The notes: generated from the sequence alone by a model not told the origin. A stretch of 64,000 nucleotides of DNA from Elusimicrobiota bacterium (GCA_041660925.1 JBAZVI010000006.1:124001-188000), one strand, 5' to 3'; numbered from the stretch's first letter, positions 44,908-53,983 are shown. Numbers and translations: made by a program.

Positions 44908-46173
44908 ATGAGCCCGCGGGACCGCCGCCTCTACGCCTTCTTCGTCGCCACCTACCTCGCCGAGGGGCTCATCGGCGTCGCCTACGAGCCCATCTACTTC
45001 CTCCAGAAGGACGTCCTGCGCCTGACCCCCTCCCAGAGCGCCGCGTTCACGCTCGTCATGACGCTGCCCTTCCTCGTGAAGCCGCTGCTGGGGCTCCTCA
45101 CCGACGCCGTGCCGCTGCTGCGCCGCCGGCGTCTGCCCTACATCGTGCTGGCCGCGGGCGCCGCCTCGGCCGGCTGGGCCGCGCTCGCCCTGCTCGGAGA
45201 GTACCGCTACGCGCCGACCCTCTTCCTGCTGACGGCCGTCAACGTCGGCATCGCCTTCGCCGACACCCTCTGCGACGGCGTCATGGTCGAGTGCGGCAGG
45301 CCCACCGACCAGACCGGACGCTTCCAGGCCGTCCAGATCGGCACCCTCTACGCGAGCCTCCTCGCCGCGGGGCTCGGCGGCGGCTGGCTGGCCGAGCACG
45401 CGTCCTACAAGGCGGTCTTCGGCCTCACCGCCCTCTTCCCGCTCCTCATCCTCCTCTCCGCGCTCGGCCTGCGCGAAGACCCCGCGCCCGCCCCCGCGGA
45501 GCAGGCCCGCAAGACCTGGGCGAGCCTCTCCGGCCTCGTGGGGAGCAGGGCCTTCTGGGCCTGCTGCGCGCTCATCTTCCTCTTCAGCTTCAACCCCTTC
45601 CTCGGGACGCCGATGTTCTACTTCCAGAGCGGCCCCCTCGCGTTCTCGAAGATGACCATCGGCGCGCTGACCTCCGTCTCCGGCCTCTTCGGCGTGCTCG
45701 GAGCCGCGGTCTTCGGACGCTTCCACAACACCGACGGCGCCTTCTTCGGCCGGAGCGCGCGCCTCGACACGCCGACCCTCGTGCGCGCCAGCCTGCTCGC
45801 CGGCGCCGCCGTCGCGCTCGCCCACCTCTTCTACCGCGGGATCGTCAGCGCCTACCTGCTGACGGCCCTCTACGGGACCCTCGGGGTCTTCATGCGCCTG
45901 GCGCTGATGGACCTCGTGGCGAGGATGAGCCCCGAGCACGGCGAGGCGACCGCCTTCGCGCTCTTCATGGCGGTCTTCAACCTCGCCGCCCTCGCCTCGA
46001 ACACCTTCGGCGGCTGGGTCTACGAGCACGCCGCCGCCGGGGCCGGGGCCTCGTCGGCGATGAACCTCCTCGTCGTCACCGGCGCGCTCTGCACCGGGGC
46101 GGCGTGGGCGTTCCTGCGCTGGATCCCGGAGGCCGGCCTGCGGCCCGCGCTCCGCGCGGGGGAGGCGGTATGA
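44908..46173 (+). CDS. BT1/MFS-type membrane transporter
   Basis: This 421-residue protein has about twelve hydrophobic segments. The pattern [54 protein letters not shown] and ALCDG-like [12 protein letters not shown] fits the folate-biopterin transporter (BT1) branch of the major facilitator superfamily. The substrate cannot be told from the sequence. It overlaps malQ by 4 nt (ATGA), so the two are translationally coupled, and a sugar-linked role is worth considering. Confidence 0.8.
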   Translation: MSPRDRRLYAFFVATYLAEGLIGVAYEPIYFLQKDVLRLTPSQSAAFTLVMTLPFLVKPLLGLLTDAVPLLRRRRLPYIVLAAGAASAGWAALALLGEYRYAPTLFLLTAVNVGIAFADTLCDGVMVECGRPTDQTGRFQAVQIGTLYASLLAAGLGGGWLAEHASYKAVFGLTALFPLLILLSALGLREDPAPAPAEQARKTWASLSGLVGSRAFWACCALIFLFSFNPFLGTPMFYFQSGPLAFSKMTIGALTSVSGLFGVLGAAVFGRFHNTDGAFFGRSARLDTPTLVRASLLAGAAVALAHLFYRGIVSAYLLTALYGTLGVFMRLALMDLVARMSPEHGEATAFALFMAVFNLAALASNTFGGWVYEHAAAGAGASSAMNLLVVTGALCTGAAWAFLRWIPEAGLRPALRAGEAV

Positions 46174-47762
46174 CTCCGAAGGATTTCCTGGAGACCGTGG
46201 GCCGGCGCGCGGGCGTCATCGTCCCGCTCTCGGCGCTGCGCACGCGCCGCGACCTCGGCATCGGCTACATCGGCGCGCTCGACCCCTTCTTCGACTGGAT
46301 GGAGAGCGCGGGCCTCAGCGTGCTCTCGCTGCTGCCGCTCAACGACCTCTCGCCGCTCGACTCCTGCCCCTACTCCGCCATCAGCGCGCTCGCGCTGGAC
46401 CCCGCCTACGTCTGCCTCCAGGAGGTCCCCGAGATCAAGCACTCCCCGGAGGCCTGCCGGCGCCTCGACGAGACCGCCGAGTCCCGCGAGGCCGAGCTCT
46501 GCCGGCGCGCCGACCACGTGCATTTCGGCGACGCCCGCGCGCTCAAGATGCGCCTCCTCGAGGACGCCTACCGCCGCTTCGAGGAGAAGGAGTTCGACCG
46601 CGACACCCAGCGCGCGCACGAGTTCCTCGCCTTCGTCGCGCGCAACCGCTGGCTCAACGACTACGCGCTCTTCAAGACCCTCAAGGAGGAACGCGGCTGG
46701 GAGGCCTGGCACCACTGGCCCGAGGGCCTGCGCGAGCGCGATCCGCGCATGCTCTCCGACTACCGGGTCAAGCACGCGCACCGCATCCGCTTCCACCAGT
46801 ACGTGCAGTGGCTGCTCTTCACGCAGTGGCGCGCCGTGCGCGAGCGCGCCAACGCCCGCGGCATCCTCCTCTTCGGCGACCTCCCCTTCGGGCTCTCGCG
46901 CGAGAGCGCCGAGGTCTGGTCGCGCCGCGAAGACTTCGACATCGCCCTGAAGATGGGCGCCCCGCCCGACCCCTTCAGCGAGACCGGCCAGGACTGGGGG
47001 CTGCCCGCCTACCGCTGGGCGCAGATGAAGGAGCGCGGCCACCTCTTCTGGAAGGCGCGCCTGCGCCAGGCCGCCGAGCTCTACGACCTCTACCGCCTCG
47101 ACCACGCCATCGGCTACTTCCGGACCTGGGTCCTGGAGAAGGACCCCCAGCACGGCCGCTTCGACGTCGAGCCCGAGTCGGCGCAGTCGCTGCGCGGCGA
47201 GGAGTTCATGCGCATGGCGCTCGAGGAGTCGGGCCGTTCGAGGCCCGTGGCCGAGGACCTCGGCGTCATCCCCCCCTTCCTGCGCGAGGTCCTCCCCCGA
47301 CTCGGGATCCCGGGCTACAAGGTCGCGCGCTGGGAGCACCTCGAGGACAACTGGCGCTTCAAGGACCCGAAGGACTTCCCTCCGCTCTCGATGGCCGTCG
47401 CCGGCACCCACGACACGGAGCCCCTCGCTTCCTGGTGGGAAGGCATCCCGGACGACGAGCGCGGCCGCTACTGGGAGATGGTCGTCGGGCATCCCGAGCC
47501 CGCGCCGCCCTTCGCCGGAGCCCACGAGGCCCTGCTGCGCTCCCTCTACGGGGCCGGCTCCGCGCTCGCGCTCCTCCAGTTCCAGGACGTGCTCGGGACG
47601 AAGGAGCGCGTCAACGTGCCCGCGACGGTCGGCGAGCACAACTGGACCTACCGCGTCCCCTGCGCGGCCGAGGACCTCGTCGTCTTGCCGCAGTTCGTCG
47701 AGGGAGCGCGGCGCCTCAAACGGCTGGCGGCAGAAAGTGGACGCCTCATCAAGAAGAATTAG
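46170..47762 (+). CDS. malQ: 4-alpha-glucanotransferase (amylomaltase)
   Basis: This 530-residue GH77 enzyme transfers glucan chains between maltodextrins. GH77 hallmarks: VLPL-like [54 protein letters not shown], the nucleophile region [14 protein letters not shown], acid/base [16 protein letters not shown], and [13 protein letters not shown]. It is slightly longer than minimal GH77 enzymes. It is coupled to the upstream transporter gene; together they may form a glucan or sugar utilisation unit. Confidence 0.95.
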   Translation: MTPKDFLETVGRRAGVIVPLSALRTRRDLGIGYIGALDPFFDWMESAGLSVLSLLPLNDLSPLDSCPYSAISALALDPAYVCLQEVPEIKHSPEACRRLDETAESREAELCRRADHVHFGDARALKMRLLEDAYRRFEEKEFDRDTQRAHEFLAFVARNRWLNDYALFKTLKEERGWEAWHHWPEGLRERDPRMLSDYRVKHAHRIRFHQYVQWLLFTQWRAVRERANARGILLFGDLPFGLSRESAEVWSRREDFDIALKMGAPPDPFSETGQDWGLPAYRWAQMKERGHLFWKARLRQAAELYDLYRLDHAIGYFRTWVLEKDPQHGRFDVEPESAQSLRGEEFMRMALEESGRSRPVAEDLGVIPPFLREVLPRLGIPGYKVARWEHLEDNWRFKDPKDFPPLSMAVAGTHDTEPLASWWEGIPDDERGRYWEMVVGHPEPAPPFAGAHEALLRSLYGAGSALALLQFQDVLGTKERVNVPATVGEHNWTYRVPCAAEDLVVLPQFVEGARRLKRLAAESGRLIKKN

Positions 47763-47790
47763 GGCGTCCACTTTCCGCCCCCTCACCCCC

Positions 47791-47826
47791 AAACCCCCTC
47801 TCCCGGCATGGCGGGAGAGGGGGTTT
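47791..47826. terminator. Strong palindrome after malQ
   Basis: AAACCCCCTCTCCC and GGGAGAGGGGGTTT form a perfect 14-bp stem around an 8-nt loop, with C-rich sequence before it. It is likely the malQ terminator and resembles the intergenic palindrome family. Its last bases overlap the next -35 box. Confidence 0.7.
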
Positions 47827-47853
47827 GATTATCCCGGGGAAACAGGCTAGAAT
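47825..47853 (+). promoter_or_regulatory. Promoter of the Rieske protein gene
   Basis: TTGATT and TAGAAT are separated by 17 nt. The -10 ends 9 nt before the ATG at 47863, giving a predicted leader of only about 2-3 nt and no Shine-Dalgarno. Confidence 0.8.
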
Positions 47854-47862
47854 CACGACAAC

Positions 47863-48168
47863 ATGCCGAACTGGGAGAAGATCTGCGCCGTCGCCGAGAT
47901 ACCCCCGGGCACCCGGAAGCTGTTCCCCCTGAGCGCCCTCGACATCCTCGTCTTCAACACCGGCAAGCGCTTCTACGCCACCGCCGCCGAGTGCCCCCAC
48001 CTCGGGGAGAGCCTCATCGACTCCGAGCTCCAGGGCCACGTCGTGCGCTGCAAGAGCCACGGCTACAAGATGGACCTCGCCGACGGCAAGTGCGTCAACG
48101 ACGCCGAGCTCGGCCTCCCGGTCTTCCCCGTCGAAGTCCGCGACGGCGACGTCTGGGTGAAGTTCTAA
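47863..48168 (+). CDS. Rieske-type [2Fe-2S] ferredoxin
   Basis: This 101-residue soluble Rieske domain has cluster ligands in AECPHLGESL (Cys and His) and VVRCKSHGYKMDL (Cys and His), the standard CxH...CxxH arrangement, and a C-terminal beta strand VEVRDGDVWVKF. It resembles NirD or dioxygenase ferredoxin subunits and probably carries electrons to an oxygenase or reductase not in this window. It lies 30 nt upstream of the tandem-TetR gene. Confidence 0.92.
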   Translation: MPNWEKICAVAEIPPGTRKLFPLSALDILVFNTGKRFYATAAECPHLGESLIDSELQGHVVRCKSHGYKMDLADGKCVNDAELGLPVFPVEVRDGDVWVKF

Positions 48169-48197
48169 CCTCGCTCCCCCTCGGCCGGAGAAGGGCA

Positions 48198-49364
48198 TTG
48201 CCCCGCATCCCCACCACCGTCAAAGGCCGCAAATCCCGCGACATCCTGCTCGACAAGGCCGCCCAGGCCTTCGTCCGCCGCGGCTTCCACGCGACCTCCA
48301 TCGCGCACGTCCTGCGCGAGGCGGAGATGGCGGGCGGGAGCTTCTACCAGTATTTCCGGGACAAGGAGGACGTCTTCCGGGCGCTCACGGAGCGCATGCG
48401 CGAAGGCTTCCTGCGCACCCTCGGCGACGAGCGCGCTCCCGCGGTCGTCTGCGAGCGGCTCTTCGACTTCTTCGAGGCCTACGGCCCCGAGTACCAGGCC
48501 TTCCGCGAGACCGAGTTCATGAGCGTGGAGGGTTCCTGCCGGGCCTTCTACACCGAGGCGATGTCGCGCCTGCAGGAGCTCCTCTCCATCGACGAGCCCA
48601 CCGCCTGGGCCTTCTTCGGAGCGCAGAGCATGGTCGCCGTGCGCTTCGGCATCTGGCGCCGCCGGCGCGTGAGCGCTGCGACGCGCTCCGCCTTCACGAC
48701 CATCGCCCTGCACGGGATCGCCCGCACGCCGACCGAGCGCTGGAAGGACCTCTCCCTCCCCCATCCGTGGACGGAGATGGCGGACCCCTCTCCGACGACG
48801 AAGGGCGAGCGGACCCGCCACGCCATCGTGGGGGCCGCGCGGGAGCTGTTCGCGAAGAAGGGGTACGCCCTCACCCACGTCTCCCACATCGCCGCGGCGG
48901 CCGGCACGGCGCAGGGGACCTTCTACGTCCACTTCCGAAGCAAGCGGGAGGTCCTCGCATGCATCGTGGAGGAATACCGCCGCCGCCTGCTCGACGGGGC
49001 CCTCCAGGTCACGACCGGGGTCACGGACCGGCTCGAGCGCGAGCGCTGCGCCGCGATCTACTTCCTGGACTTCGCGAGGAGCGTCCACGGCCTCTACCGC
49101 ATCGTGCGCGAGGCGGAGTTCGCGGAGCCCGAGATCGGGCGCGGGCACTACCTCTGGATCGCCAAGGCCAACAGCGTGCGTCTGCGGGAAGCCATGGACA
49201 AGGGACAGCTCCGGCGCACCGAGCCCGAGGTGATGGCCTGCTTCCTGATGGGGATCCTCGTCTACGCCGGCATGCGCTGGGCGCTCTGGGGAGAGAACAA
49301 GATCCCCGCCGAAACGATCCGCCGGACCCTGCGCTTCGAGATGAACGGGCTCCTGGGCCGCTGA
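48198..49364 (+). CDS. Tandem TetR-family regulator (two TetR units in one chain)
   Basis: This 388-residue protein starts at TTG 48198, the only start with a Shine-Dalgarno (GGAG) that precedes the first HTH. Unit 1 (~8-190) has ILLDKAAQAFVRRGFHATSIAHVLREAEMAGGSFYQYFRDKEDVF. Unit 2 (~205-388) has AIVGAARELFAKKGYALTHVSHIAAAAGTAQGTFYVHFRSKREVL. Both have a full TetR helix-turn-helix and a ligand-binding half. TetR proteins usually dimerise with one HTH each; this could act as a single-chain pseudo-dimer. The ligand is unknown. Candidate targets are the neighbouring hydrolase genes and the palindrome at 50346. Confidence 0.88.
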   Translation: MPRIPTTVKGRKSRDILLDKAAQAFVRRGFHATSIAHVLREAEMAGGSFYQYFRDKEDVFRALTERMREGFLRTLGDERAPAVVCERLFDFFEAYGPEYQAFRETEFMSVEGSCRAFYTEAMSRLQELLSIDEPTAWAFFGAQSMVAVRFGIWRRRRVSAATRSAFTTIALHGIARTPTERWKDLSLPHPWTEMADPSPTTKGERTRHAIVGAARELFAKKGYALTHVSHIAAAAGTAQGTFYVHFRSKREVLACIVEEYRRRLLDGALQVTTGVTDRLERERCAAIYFLDFARSVHGLYRIVREAEFAEPEIGRGHYLWIAKANSVRLREAMDKGQLRRTEPEVMACFLMGILVYAGMRWALWGENKIPAETIRRTLRFEMNGLLGR

Positions 49365-49380
49365 GCCCCGGGCCCCTCGC

Positions 49381-50187
49381 TCAACCAAGGAAGCCCTTGA
49401 GCACCCGCACGAGTTCCGCGGGGTCCTCGACGTTCCCGCAGTGCCCGCAGCCCGCGAGTTCCAGGAAGCGTCCTCCAGGCAGCAGCGACGCCAGCTTGCG
49501 GGAGTCGTCCTTCGGAAGCAGGCCGTCGTGCTCGCCGTGCAGGACCAGGACCTGCTGTCGAAGAGAGCGCAGGGGCTCCGTGAGGTCCAGCCCCTCGAGC
49601 GACTCGAGCACCCAGGTCCCCAGCGAACGGACGGCCCTGCAGGCGTCCTCGGCCACGACCTCCCGGAAGAACGCGCTCTGCGGGTCGACTCCCCGGATGG
49701 TCGAGCCGATGACCGTCGCCGTCAGCGCCCGGTCCGACGCCATGGCGCGGAAAGCGGCCTTCATGTCCTCCCCGAAGCGGATGCCCGCCGCTCCCACGGA
49801 ATCGAGCAGTGCGGCCTTTCGGACGCGCTCGGGCGCGAGGCACATGAGCGAGAGCGCGATCGCCCCGCCCGTGGAATGGCCCACGACGTCGGCCTGCGCG
49901 ACCCCGAGGTGATCGAGGAGCCGCAGCTGGTCCCCCGCGAGCGTCTTCATGAGCATCTCTTGGGGCGCACGCGGGTCCGACGACTTCCCGCAGCCGCGCC
50001 AATCGGAGAAGATCAGCGAGCCGACCGGCTTCCCTGCCGGGAGGCTCTTGCGCCACTCGCCGAGCAGGGGATGCCACCAGCGGCTCGACGCAAGGTTCCC
50101 GTGGAGGAACAGCACGTCGACCGGCGCGAGGCCTTCGTGCACTTCGTAGTGCATCCTGGAGCCGTCGGGAAGGAGGAGTTCGCTCAT
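49381..50187 (-). CDS. Alpha/beta-hydrolase
   Basis: This 268-residue alpha/beta-hydrolase has the oxyanion motif LFLHGNLASSRWW, nucleophile VVGHSTGGAIAL, acid VLVLHGEHDGLLPKDD and His GCGHCGNVEDP, so the triad is complete. Lysophospholipase, esterase or haloalkane-type activity cannot be separated by sequence alone. It converges on the tandem-TetR gene (16 nt apart) and diverges from the leader-bearing hydrolase gene at 50391. Confidence 0.9.
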   Translation of the reverse strand: MSELLLPDGSRMHYEVHEGLAPVDVLFLHGNLASSRWWHPLLGEWRKSLPAGKPVGSLIFSDWRGCGKSSDPRAPQEMLMKTLAGDQLRLLDHLGVAQADVVGHSTGGAIALSLMCLAPERVRKAALLDSVGAAGIRFGEDMKAAFRAMASDRALTATVIGSTIRGVDPQSAFFREVVAEDACRAVRSLGTWVLESLEGLDLTEPLRSLRQQVLVLHGEHDGLLPKDDSRKLASLLPGGRFLELAGCGHCGNVEDPAELVRVLKGFLG

Positions 50188-50246
50188 GATGCCGTGAATC
50201 TACCAGATGCCCCGCGCCCGCGCAACCTCCGGGCCCCCGAGAAGCC

Positions 50247-50306
50247 GGGTCCCCGGGCCCAATCGGAGATAGGCCGTAAAACGACGGCCCGGGCGCCCGG
50301 GGACCC
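50247..50306. repeat. Nested inverted repeat between divergent hydrolase genes
   Basis: Perfect 12-bp arms GGGTCCCCGGGC (50247-50258) and GCCCGGGGACCC (50295-50306) enclose an inner GGCCGT/ACGGCC hairpin. It could form a long cruciform or RNA structure. No known riboswitch was recognised. Confidence 0.5.
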
Positions 50307-50345
50307 ATCACCTTCCCGGGCATCCTCATCTATCATCCCCCTTAG

Positions 50346-50372
50346 ATGTGAGAACCGAGTCAGTTTTCACAT
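50346..50372. promoter_or_regulatory. 27-bp palindrome, candidate operator
   Basis: ATGTGAGAAC-N7-GTTTTCACAT has 10-bp arms with one mismatch and lies 18 nt before the ATG at 50391. The half-site TGTGA also recalls CRP-type sites, but the 17-nt gap between TGTGA and TCACA cores is too long for CRP. A local TetR-type regulator is a plausible binder. Confidence 0.55.
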
Positions 50373-50390
50373 ACTGAGCATGGAGGCGCG

Positions 50391-51980
50391 ATGTTCCTGA
50401 CGCAGACGATGAGGTCGCTGCTGGTGCTCCTGACGATGCAGACGGCGGCGTGGGCCCAGGGCCGGGCGGTCTCGGCTCCCGTGAGCGCGCCCGCGGCCGC
50501 CGCCCCGGTCGCCCCGCCGGTCGTGCCGGACCTCACGCTCTTCTTCGGCCTCTCAGGCCTGCGGCTCTCCCCCGGGCCCTTCGGCATCCCCCTGACGCCC
50601 GCGCCTCAGAGCGTCCCGCCGGCTCCGCTCGCGGCGCCGAAGCCCGCCGCCGCCGCCGCGAAGGCCGCCCCCGCGGTCCGAGCCGCCCGTACGAAGGCCG
50701 CCAAGACCGCGCCGGCGGCCGCTAAAGAGGAAGGGGCCGGGACGCTCTCCTCGCTGGGCGCTCTCGAAGAGACCGGGCGCAAGCAGGGGGAGGACGACTC
50801 CCGGGACCGTTCGGGCGAGAGTCTCAGCGCCGAGGCTTCCCGGCGCTTCGACGGTACCGCTGCGCGCGAAGAAGCCGCGCCCGCGGTCGCCGCGGACGCT
50901 CCCCGGGAAGCCGGCTCCTGGAGGAACGCCCTCTTCGCGAGCCCCGCGGGCGGAGACATCCGCTACCGCTTCCGCATGCCCGAGCGGTCCCAGGGACGCG
51001 TCCCCACGGTCTTCGTCGGCGGTCTGGCTCTGGCCGAGAGCTTCGAGCCTTATTTCCAGACCGAGCCCGCCCGGGCCGGACAGTTCGTCCTCTGGCTCCG
51101 CGGACTCGCCCCCACGGAGCTGGGACCCCGGACGCAGATGCTGGACGCGGATACCCGGGACCTCGCCCGCCTCATCGTGACGGCGGCGCGGGAGAGCGGG
51201 AGCGAACGCGTCGACCTGGCGCTGCACTCCTACTCCACCCTGCTCTTTCAGAGGATGCTGGCCCTCCATGAGGACCCGGAAGTCGCCGCGGCGCTGAAGC
51301 TGCTGCGCGGCGCGCACGTGAGCGCCATCACCGGCTCCACGCACTACGACCACACGGAGTACGACGTCGGACTCGAGTTCGTCTTCCGCAAGAAGCTCGC
51401 GGAGGCCATCGTCTCCATGCAGGACATGCGCGACGGGATGTCGAAGCTGCTCTGGTCGATGAGCCGATGGAACCCCTTCCTCCTGCCCATGGCCTACTCC
51501 TTCGAGTTCTACAACCGGCTCAAGGAGCTCATGATCCTGCGGGCGAGCGGGAAGAGCATCGCCGACCAGCTCAAGACCCACCTGAAGGACCCGTGGGCTC
51601 CCGACATCGACCCGATCCGGCTCAAGCTCCTGGCTCAGCTCGAAGAGGCCTGGCGGCAGAAGGAGTGGCAGAAGGCCTCCCTGCTGAGGACCGTCGACAT
51701 GCACGCGCTCGAGTTCACGCCGCAAGACGTGCAGCGGCTGCGCGCGCTCGGGATCCGCCTCGATGTGATCATCGCCAAGGACGACCAGGTCCTGCCGTGG
51801 GCCCTCCAGAGGGACCTCCTGGCCCGCTTCGGGATCGAGACGCCCAAGGAGACTCCGCCGCCCGGCACCGTCTACGCCGACCGCGAAGGGACCGTCCGCG
51901 CGCAGGTCGTGGATTCCGACCATTACTTCCCGCTGAGGGAGCCGGGACAGCTGAAGGAAATCCTCGAAGGGCAGCGGTAG
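50391..51980 (+). CDS. Exported alpha/beta-hydrolase-like protein with long leader
   Basis: This 529-residue protein has a signal peptide (MFLTQTMRSLLVLLTMQTAAWAQ), a long Ala/Pro/Lys leader to ~155 ending SRRFDG, then an alpha/beta-hydrolase-like domain: TVFVGGLAL, nucleophile region DLALHSYSTLLF (S280), acid IIAKDDQVLP (D464/465) and late His DSDHYFPL (H511). The nucleophile elbow lacks the usual glycines (HSYS instead of GHSMG), so activity is uncertain. It is the only plus-strand gene of the four sharing this leader type. Confidence 0.75.
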   Translation: MFLTQTMRSLLVLLTMQTAAWAQGRAVSAPVSAPAAAAPVAPPVVPDLTLFFGLSGLRLSPGPFGIPLTPAPQSVPPAPLAAPKPAAAAAKAAPAVRAARTKAAKTAPAAAKEEGAGTLSSLGALEETGRKQGEDDSRDRSGESLSAEASRRFDGTAAREEAAPAVAADAPREAGSWRNALFASPAGGDIRYRFRMPERSQGRVPTVFVGGLALAESFEPYFQTEPARAGQFVLWLRGLAPTELGPRTQMLDADTRDLARLIVTAARESGSERVDLALHSYSTLLFQRMLALHEDPEVAAALKLLRGAHVSAITGSTHYDHTEYDVGLEFVFRKKLAEAIVSMQDMRDGMSKLLWSMSRWNPFLLPMAYSFEFYNRLKELMILRASGKSIADQLKTHLKDPWAPDIDPIRLKLLAQLEEAWRQKEWQKASLLRTVDMHALEFTPQDVQRLRALGIRLDVIIAKDDQVLPWALQRDLLARFGIETPKETPPPGTVYADREGTVRAQVVDSDHYFPLREPGQLKEILEGQR

Positions 51981-51984
51981 ACTT

Positions 51985-52015
51985 CCCGCCTCCCCTTCGG
52001 GAGGAGGGCGGGAGA
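51985..52015. repeat. GC-rich intergenic palindrome, copy 5
   Basis: CCTCCC-cttc-GGGAGG is followed by AGGGCGGGAGAGG, directly after the hydrolase stop codon. It has the same layout as the copies at 17863 and 31691. Confidence 0.6.
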
Positions 52016-52021
52016 GGTTGA

Positions 52022-52057
52022 AAAGCAGAAGGCCCGCGAGAGCGGGCCTTCTGCTTT
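52022..52057. terminator. Bidirectional intrinsic terminator
   Basis: A 16-bp perfect stem (AAAGCAGAAGGCCCGC / GCGGGCCTTCTGCTTT) with a GAGA loop lies between convergent genes. It shares the AGAAGGCCCGC core with the terminator at 17921. Confidence 0.9.
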
Positions 52058-52089
52058 CGAGAATCAACCGAATCGAATAACGAGCGAAT

Positions 52090-52128
52090 CCCCCCCCACC
52101 CCGCCCTCCCCCGCAGGGGAGGCAGTAG
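52090..52128. repeat. GC-rich intergenic palindrome, copy 6
   Basis: CCTCCCC-cgca-GGGGAGGCAGTAGGG. The palindrome core is identical to the copy at 58612 and is inverted relative to the one at 31691. Confidence 0.65.
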
Positions 52129-52150
52129 GGAAATGGAAGCTCGCGTTTCC

Positions 52151-52483
52151 CTAGATACCCATCCGTGCCAGGATCACGCAGATACCGTCGATGGTCTGCA
52201 CCAGCGTGAGGTGGGTGGCCTCGAACTTCTTGGCGGAGGCGGTCAGGCCCTTGAGCGCGTGCTCGAGGCCCTCGGGGGTCTTCTCCTTGCGCGCCGCCTC
52301 GTGGGCCGCGAGCTCGGCGAAGCCGGCGATGCTGCGGGCGTGCTCCCCGTGGGTCGAGGAGAGGGCCTGGACCTCTCCGCGCAGGGTCTGCAGCAGCGCG
52401 AGGAGCTCCTTCTTCTTCCCGCCCTCGGTGGTCTCGATGCTCCGGACGGCGTTCTCGATGCGCTTGAGCGTCTCTTCGGTCAT
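52151..52483 (-). CDS. DUF4404-like small helical protein
   Basis: This 110-residue protein is predicted all-helical with heptad-like leucines (KKKELLALLQTLRGEVQAL). It ends FEATHLTLVQTIDGICVILARMGI, which resembles the conserved end of DUF4404 proteins (aligned by memory, so moderate certainty). No transmembrane segment. Function unknown. A Shine-Dalgarno GGAG precedes the ATG. It lies 13 nt after the foreign ATPase gene, but its base composition is that of the host genome. Confidence 0.7.
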   Translation of the reverse strand: MTEETLKRIENAVRSIETTEGGKKKELLALLQTLRGEVQALSSTHGEHARSIAGFAELAAHEAARKEKTPEGLEHALKGLTASAKKFEATHLTLVQTIDGICVILARMGI

Positions 52484-52496
52484 GATTTTGCTCTCC

Positions 52497-53843
52497 TCAC
52501 CGAAACTCCTTCACTGTGGACTCCTTTTCGCCATTTCCCGATTGTTCTCGAAGAGTTTTAAGTTTTGTGCCGATATCCTGCATCGTTTTCGTAAGTCGCT
52601 CCTTCCAAAGTTCGCCCAATTTGGACCCCGCCAATTGCGGGAATACCACCGACAAAATTGCCGTCCTAAACAATTCTGAATGGAGCTCAACGACCTTATC
52701 ACCGAGGACTCTTATGCTGCCTTCTTTTTCAAGAGCCGAAAGGTATTGATATGCGTTGGCGAGACCGTAGGCTTCTTTGCAGTCCCTAACCAATTCACTT
52801 TTGCTCAGCCTTGGACCGAACAATGCCAGCACATTGAGGATCTTCTCGTGTCCGGTTTGTTTCCCCGTGAAGGAATACATCCTGGAGAAGTCCTTCTCTT
52901 GAAGTTCTGTCGCAGTCTTATCAATTGCCTTCACCCAATCGTCATTCTCAATGTTGCCATTGGAGTCCAAATCTACAAGATGGTGCCCCACAACTTGAAT
53001 CGAATGAGGATATCCCCCTGTCACCGCTATGTTGCGCTCGAGAGCATCTTTGTTCCAAACAAGTTCGGCATCCCCAAACCCTTTGATAAGCACTTCTGCG
53101 GCTTCATCAAGAGGCATTACCTCGAGCTTTACGGGATCAAACGCTCGACGCGCAGACTCGTCCCCGGCCATGAAATCATCAAAAGCTTTCTCAAGCCCAA
53201 TCAGCATGAACGAGACGTTCCCGAGCCGCTTAAAATCCAGCGTGCTCAATATACCGCGCAAAGTCGGTGCCGCGATGTCGATATCTCCCACGTTTTGGAG
53301 CTCATCTATAACGATGAGGATTCCATCTCGTTTATCATCGGCCTCAGCCTCGCGCAAGGTCGCGACCAAATTTGACAGAATTGAAATCGCCTGATCCCGC
53401 AGGATAACACGCTTTTCCGCAGGCTGTGCGTCGACGCTGGCAGAGACCCCAAAAGCTCCCAAGGAAAACTTTCCGTTTTTGAACAATGTCCCCAACCGAT
53501 CTCCAATTTTCCCAAGCCACGAGAATGGAACCTCATCCGTCAAACTGTTGAGCGCCGATTCAAGTACGCTCTCGAATGATTGGTTGCGAACGACCGGATA
53601 ATATGCGACCACAAAGTTCAGATTGAAAAGTTTTGGGTTTTTGCTTTTCGCTACATCACCAATAAGACTCGCCAGCGCCGATTTCCCAATCCCCTTTTCA
53701 CCAAAAACAAAGAAGCTGCTTGCGCGACCCAACTTCGTTTCGGACAGTTTCCTCAAAACCGTCAAGGCCTGTGTTTTCCTTCCAGCGAACAACGCTGGCG
53801 GGACAATTCCGTTCGGATTAAACGGATTTGATTTTGCATTCAT
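52497..53843 (-). CDS. Low-GC AAA/STAND-like ATPase, probably acquired
   Basis: This 448-residue protein is encoded in sequence close to 45-50% GC, clearly below its neighbours. N-terminal LFAGRKTQALTVLRKL precedes the Walker A FVFGEKGIGKSALASL. Walker B is GILIVIDELQNV, followed by a sensor-like SFMLIGLE. The C-terminal half is a winged-helix-like region (LNVLALFGPRLSKSELVRDCKEAYGLANAYQYLSALEKEGSI), as in Orc1/Cdc6-like or MalT-type ATPases. No effector domain is fused. Such lone ATPases occur in defence islands and mobile DNA, but no partner gene is present here. The role is unknown; recent transfer is inferred from composition. Confidence 0.8.
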   Translation of the reverse strand: MNAKSNPFNPNGIVPPALFAGRKTQALTVLRKLSETKLGRASSFFVFGEKGIGKSALASLIGDVAKSKNPKLFNLNFVVAYYPVVRNQSFESVLESALNSLTDEVPFSWLGKIGDRLGTLFKNGKFSLGAFGVSASVDAQPAEKRVILRDQAISILSNLVATLREAEADDKRDGILIVIDELQNVGDIDIAAPTLRGILSTLDFKRLGNVSFMLIGLEKAFDDFMAGDESARRAFDPVKLEVMPLDEAAEVLIKGFGDAELVWNKDALERNIAVTGGYPHSIQVVGHHLVDLDSNGNIENDDWVKAIDKTATELQEKDFSRMYSFTGKQTGHEKILNVLALFGPRLSKSELVRDCKEAYGLANAYQYLSALEKEGSIRVLGDKVVELHSELFRTAILSVVFPQLAGSKLGELWKERLTKTMQDIGTKLKTLREQSGNGEKESTVKEFR

Positions 53844-53983
53844 TATATATCACCAGTAGTTCGCCATATAATCGCATGTTTTTAAATATAACGCCATAGT
53901 TTTTATCGATTTCTCATAGTTTCCAATATTGTAGCACCAACAACAAATAATCAAACAGAATGAGAAGAAAGTAAAAAACTTAC
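53844..53983. other. AT-rich segment upstream of the foreign ATPase
   Basis: About 140 nt of markedly AT-rich DNA with many TATA-like words lies between the ATPase start and the rfbC stop. It probably holds the ATPase promoter and marks the right edge of the acquired segment. I found no flanking direct repeat by eye. Confidence 0.6.

Noticed and set aside
50346..50372. Possible CRP site (TGTGA...TCACA)
   Set aside because: CRP sites have a 6-nt gap between these cores. Here the gap is about 15 nt, so a generic palindromic operator is the safer reading.
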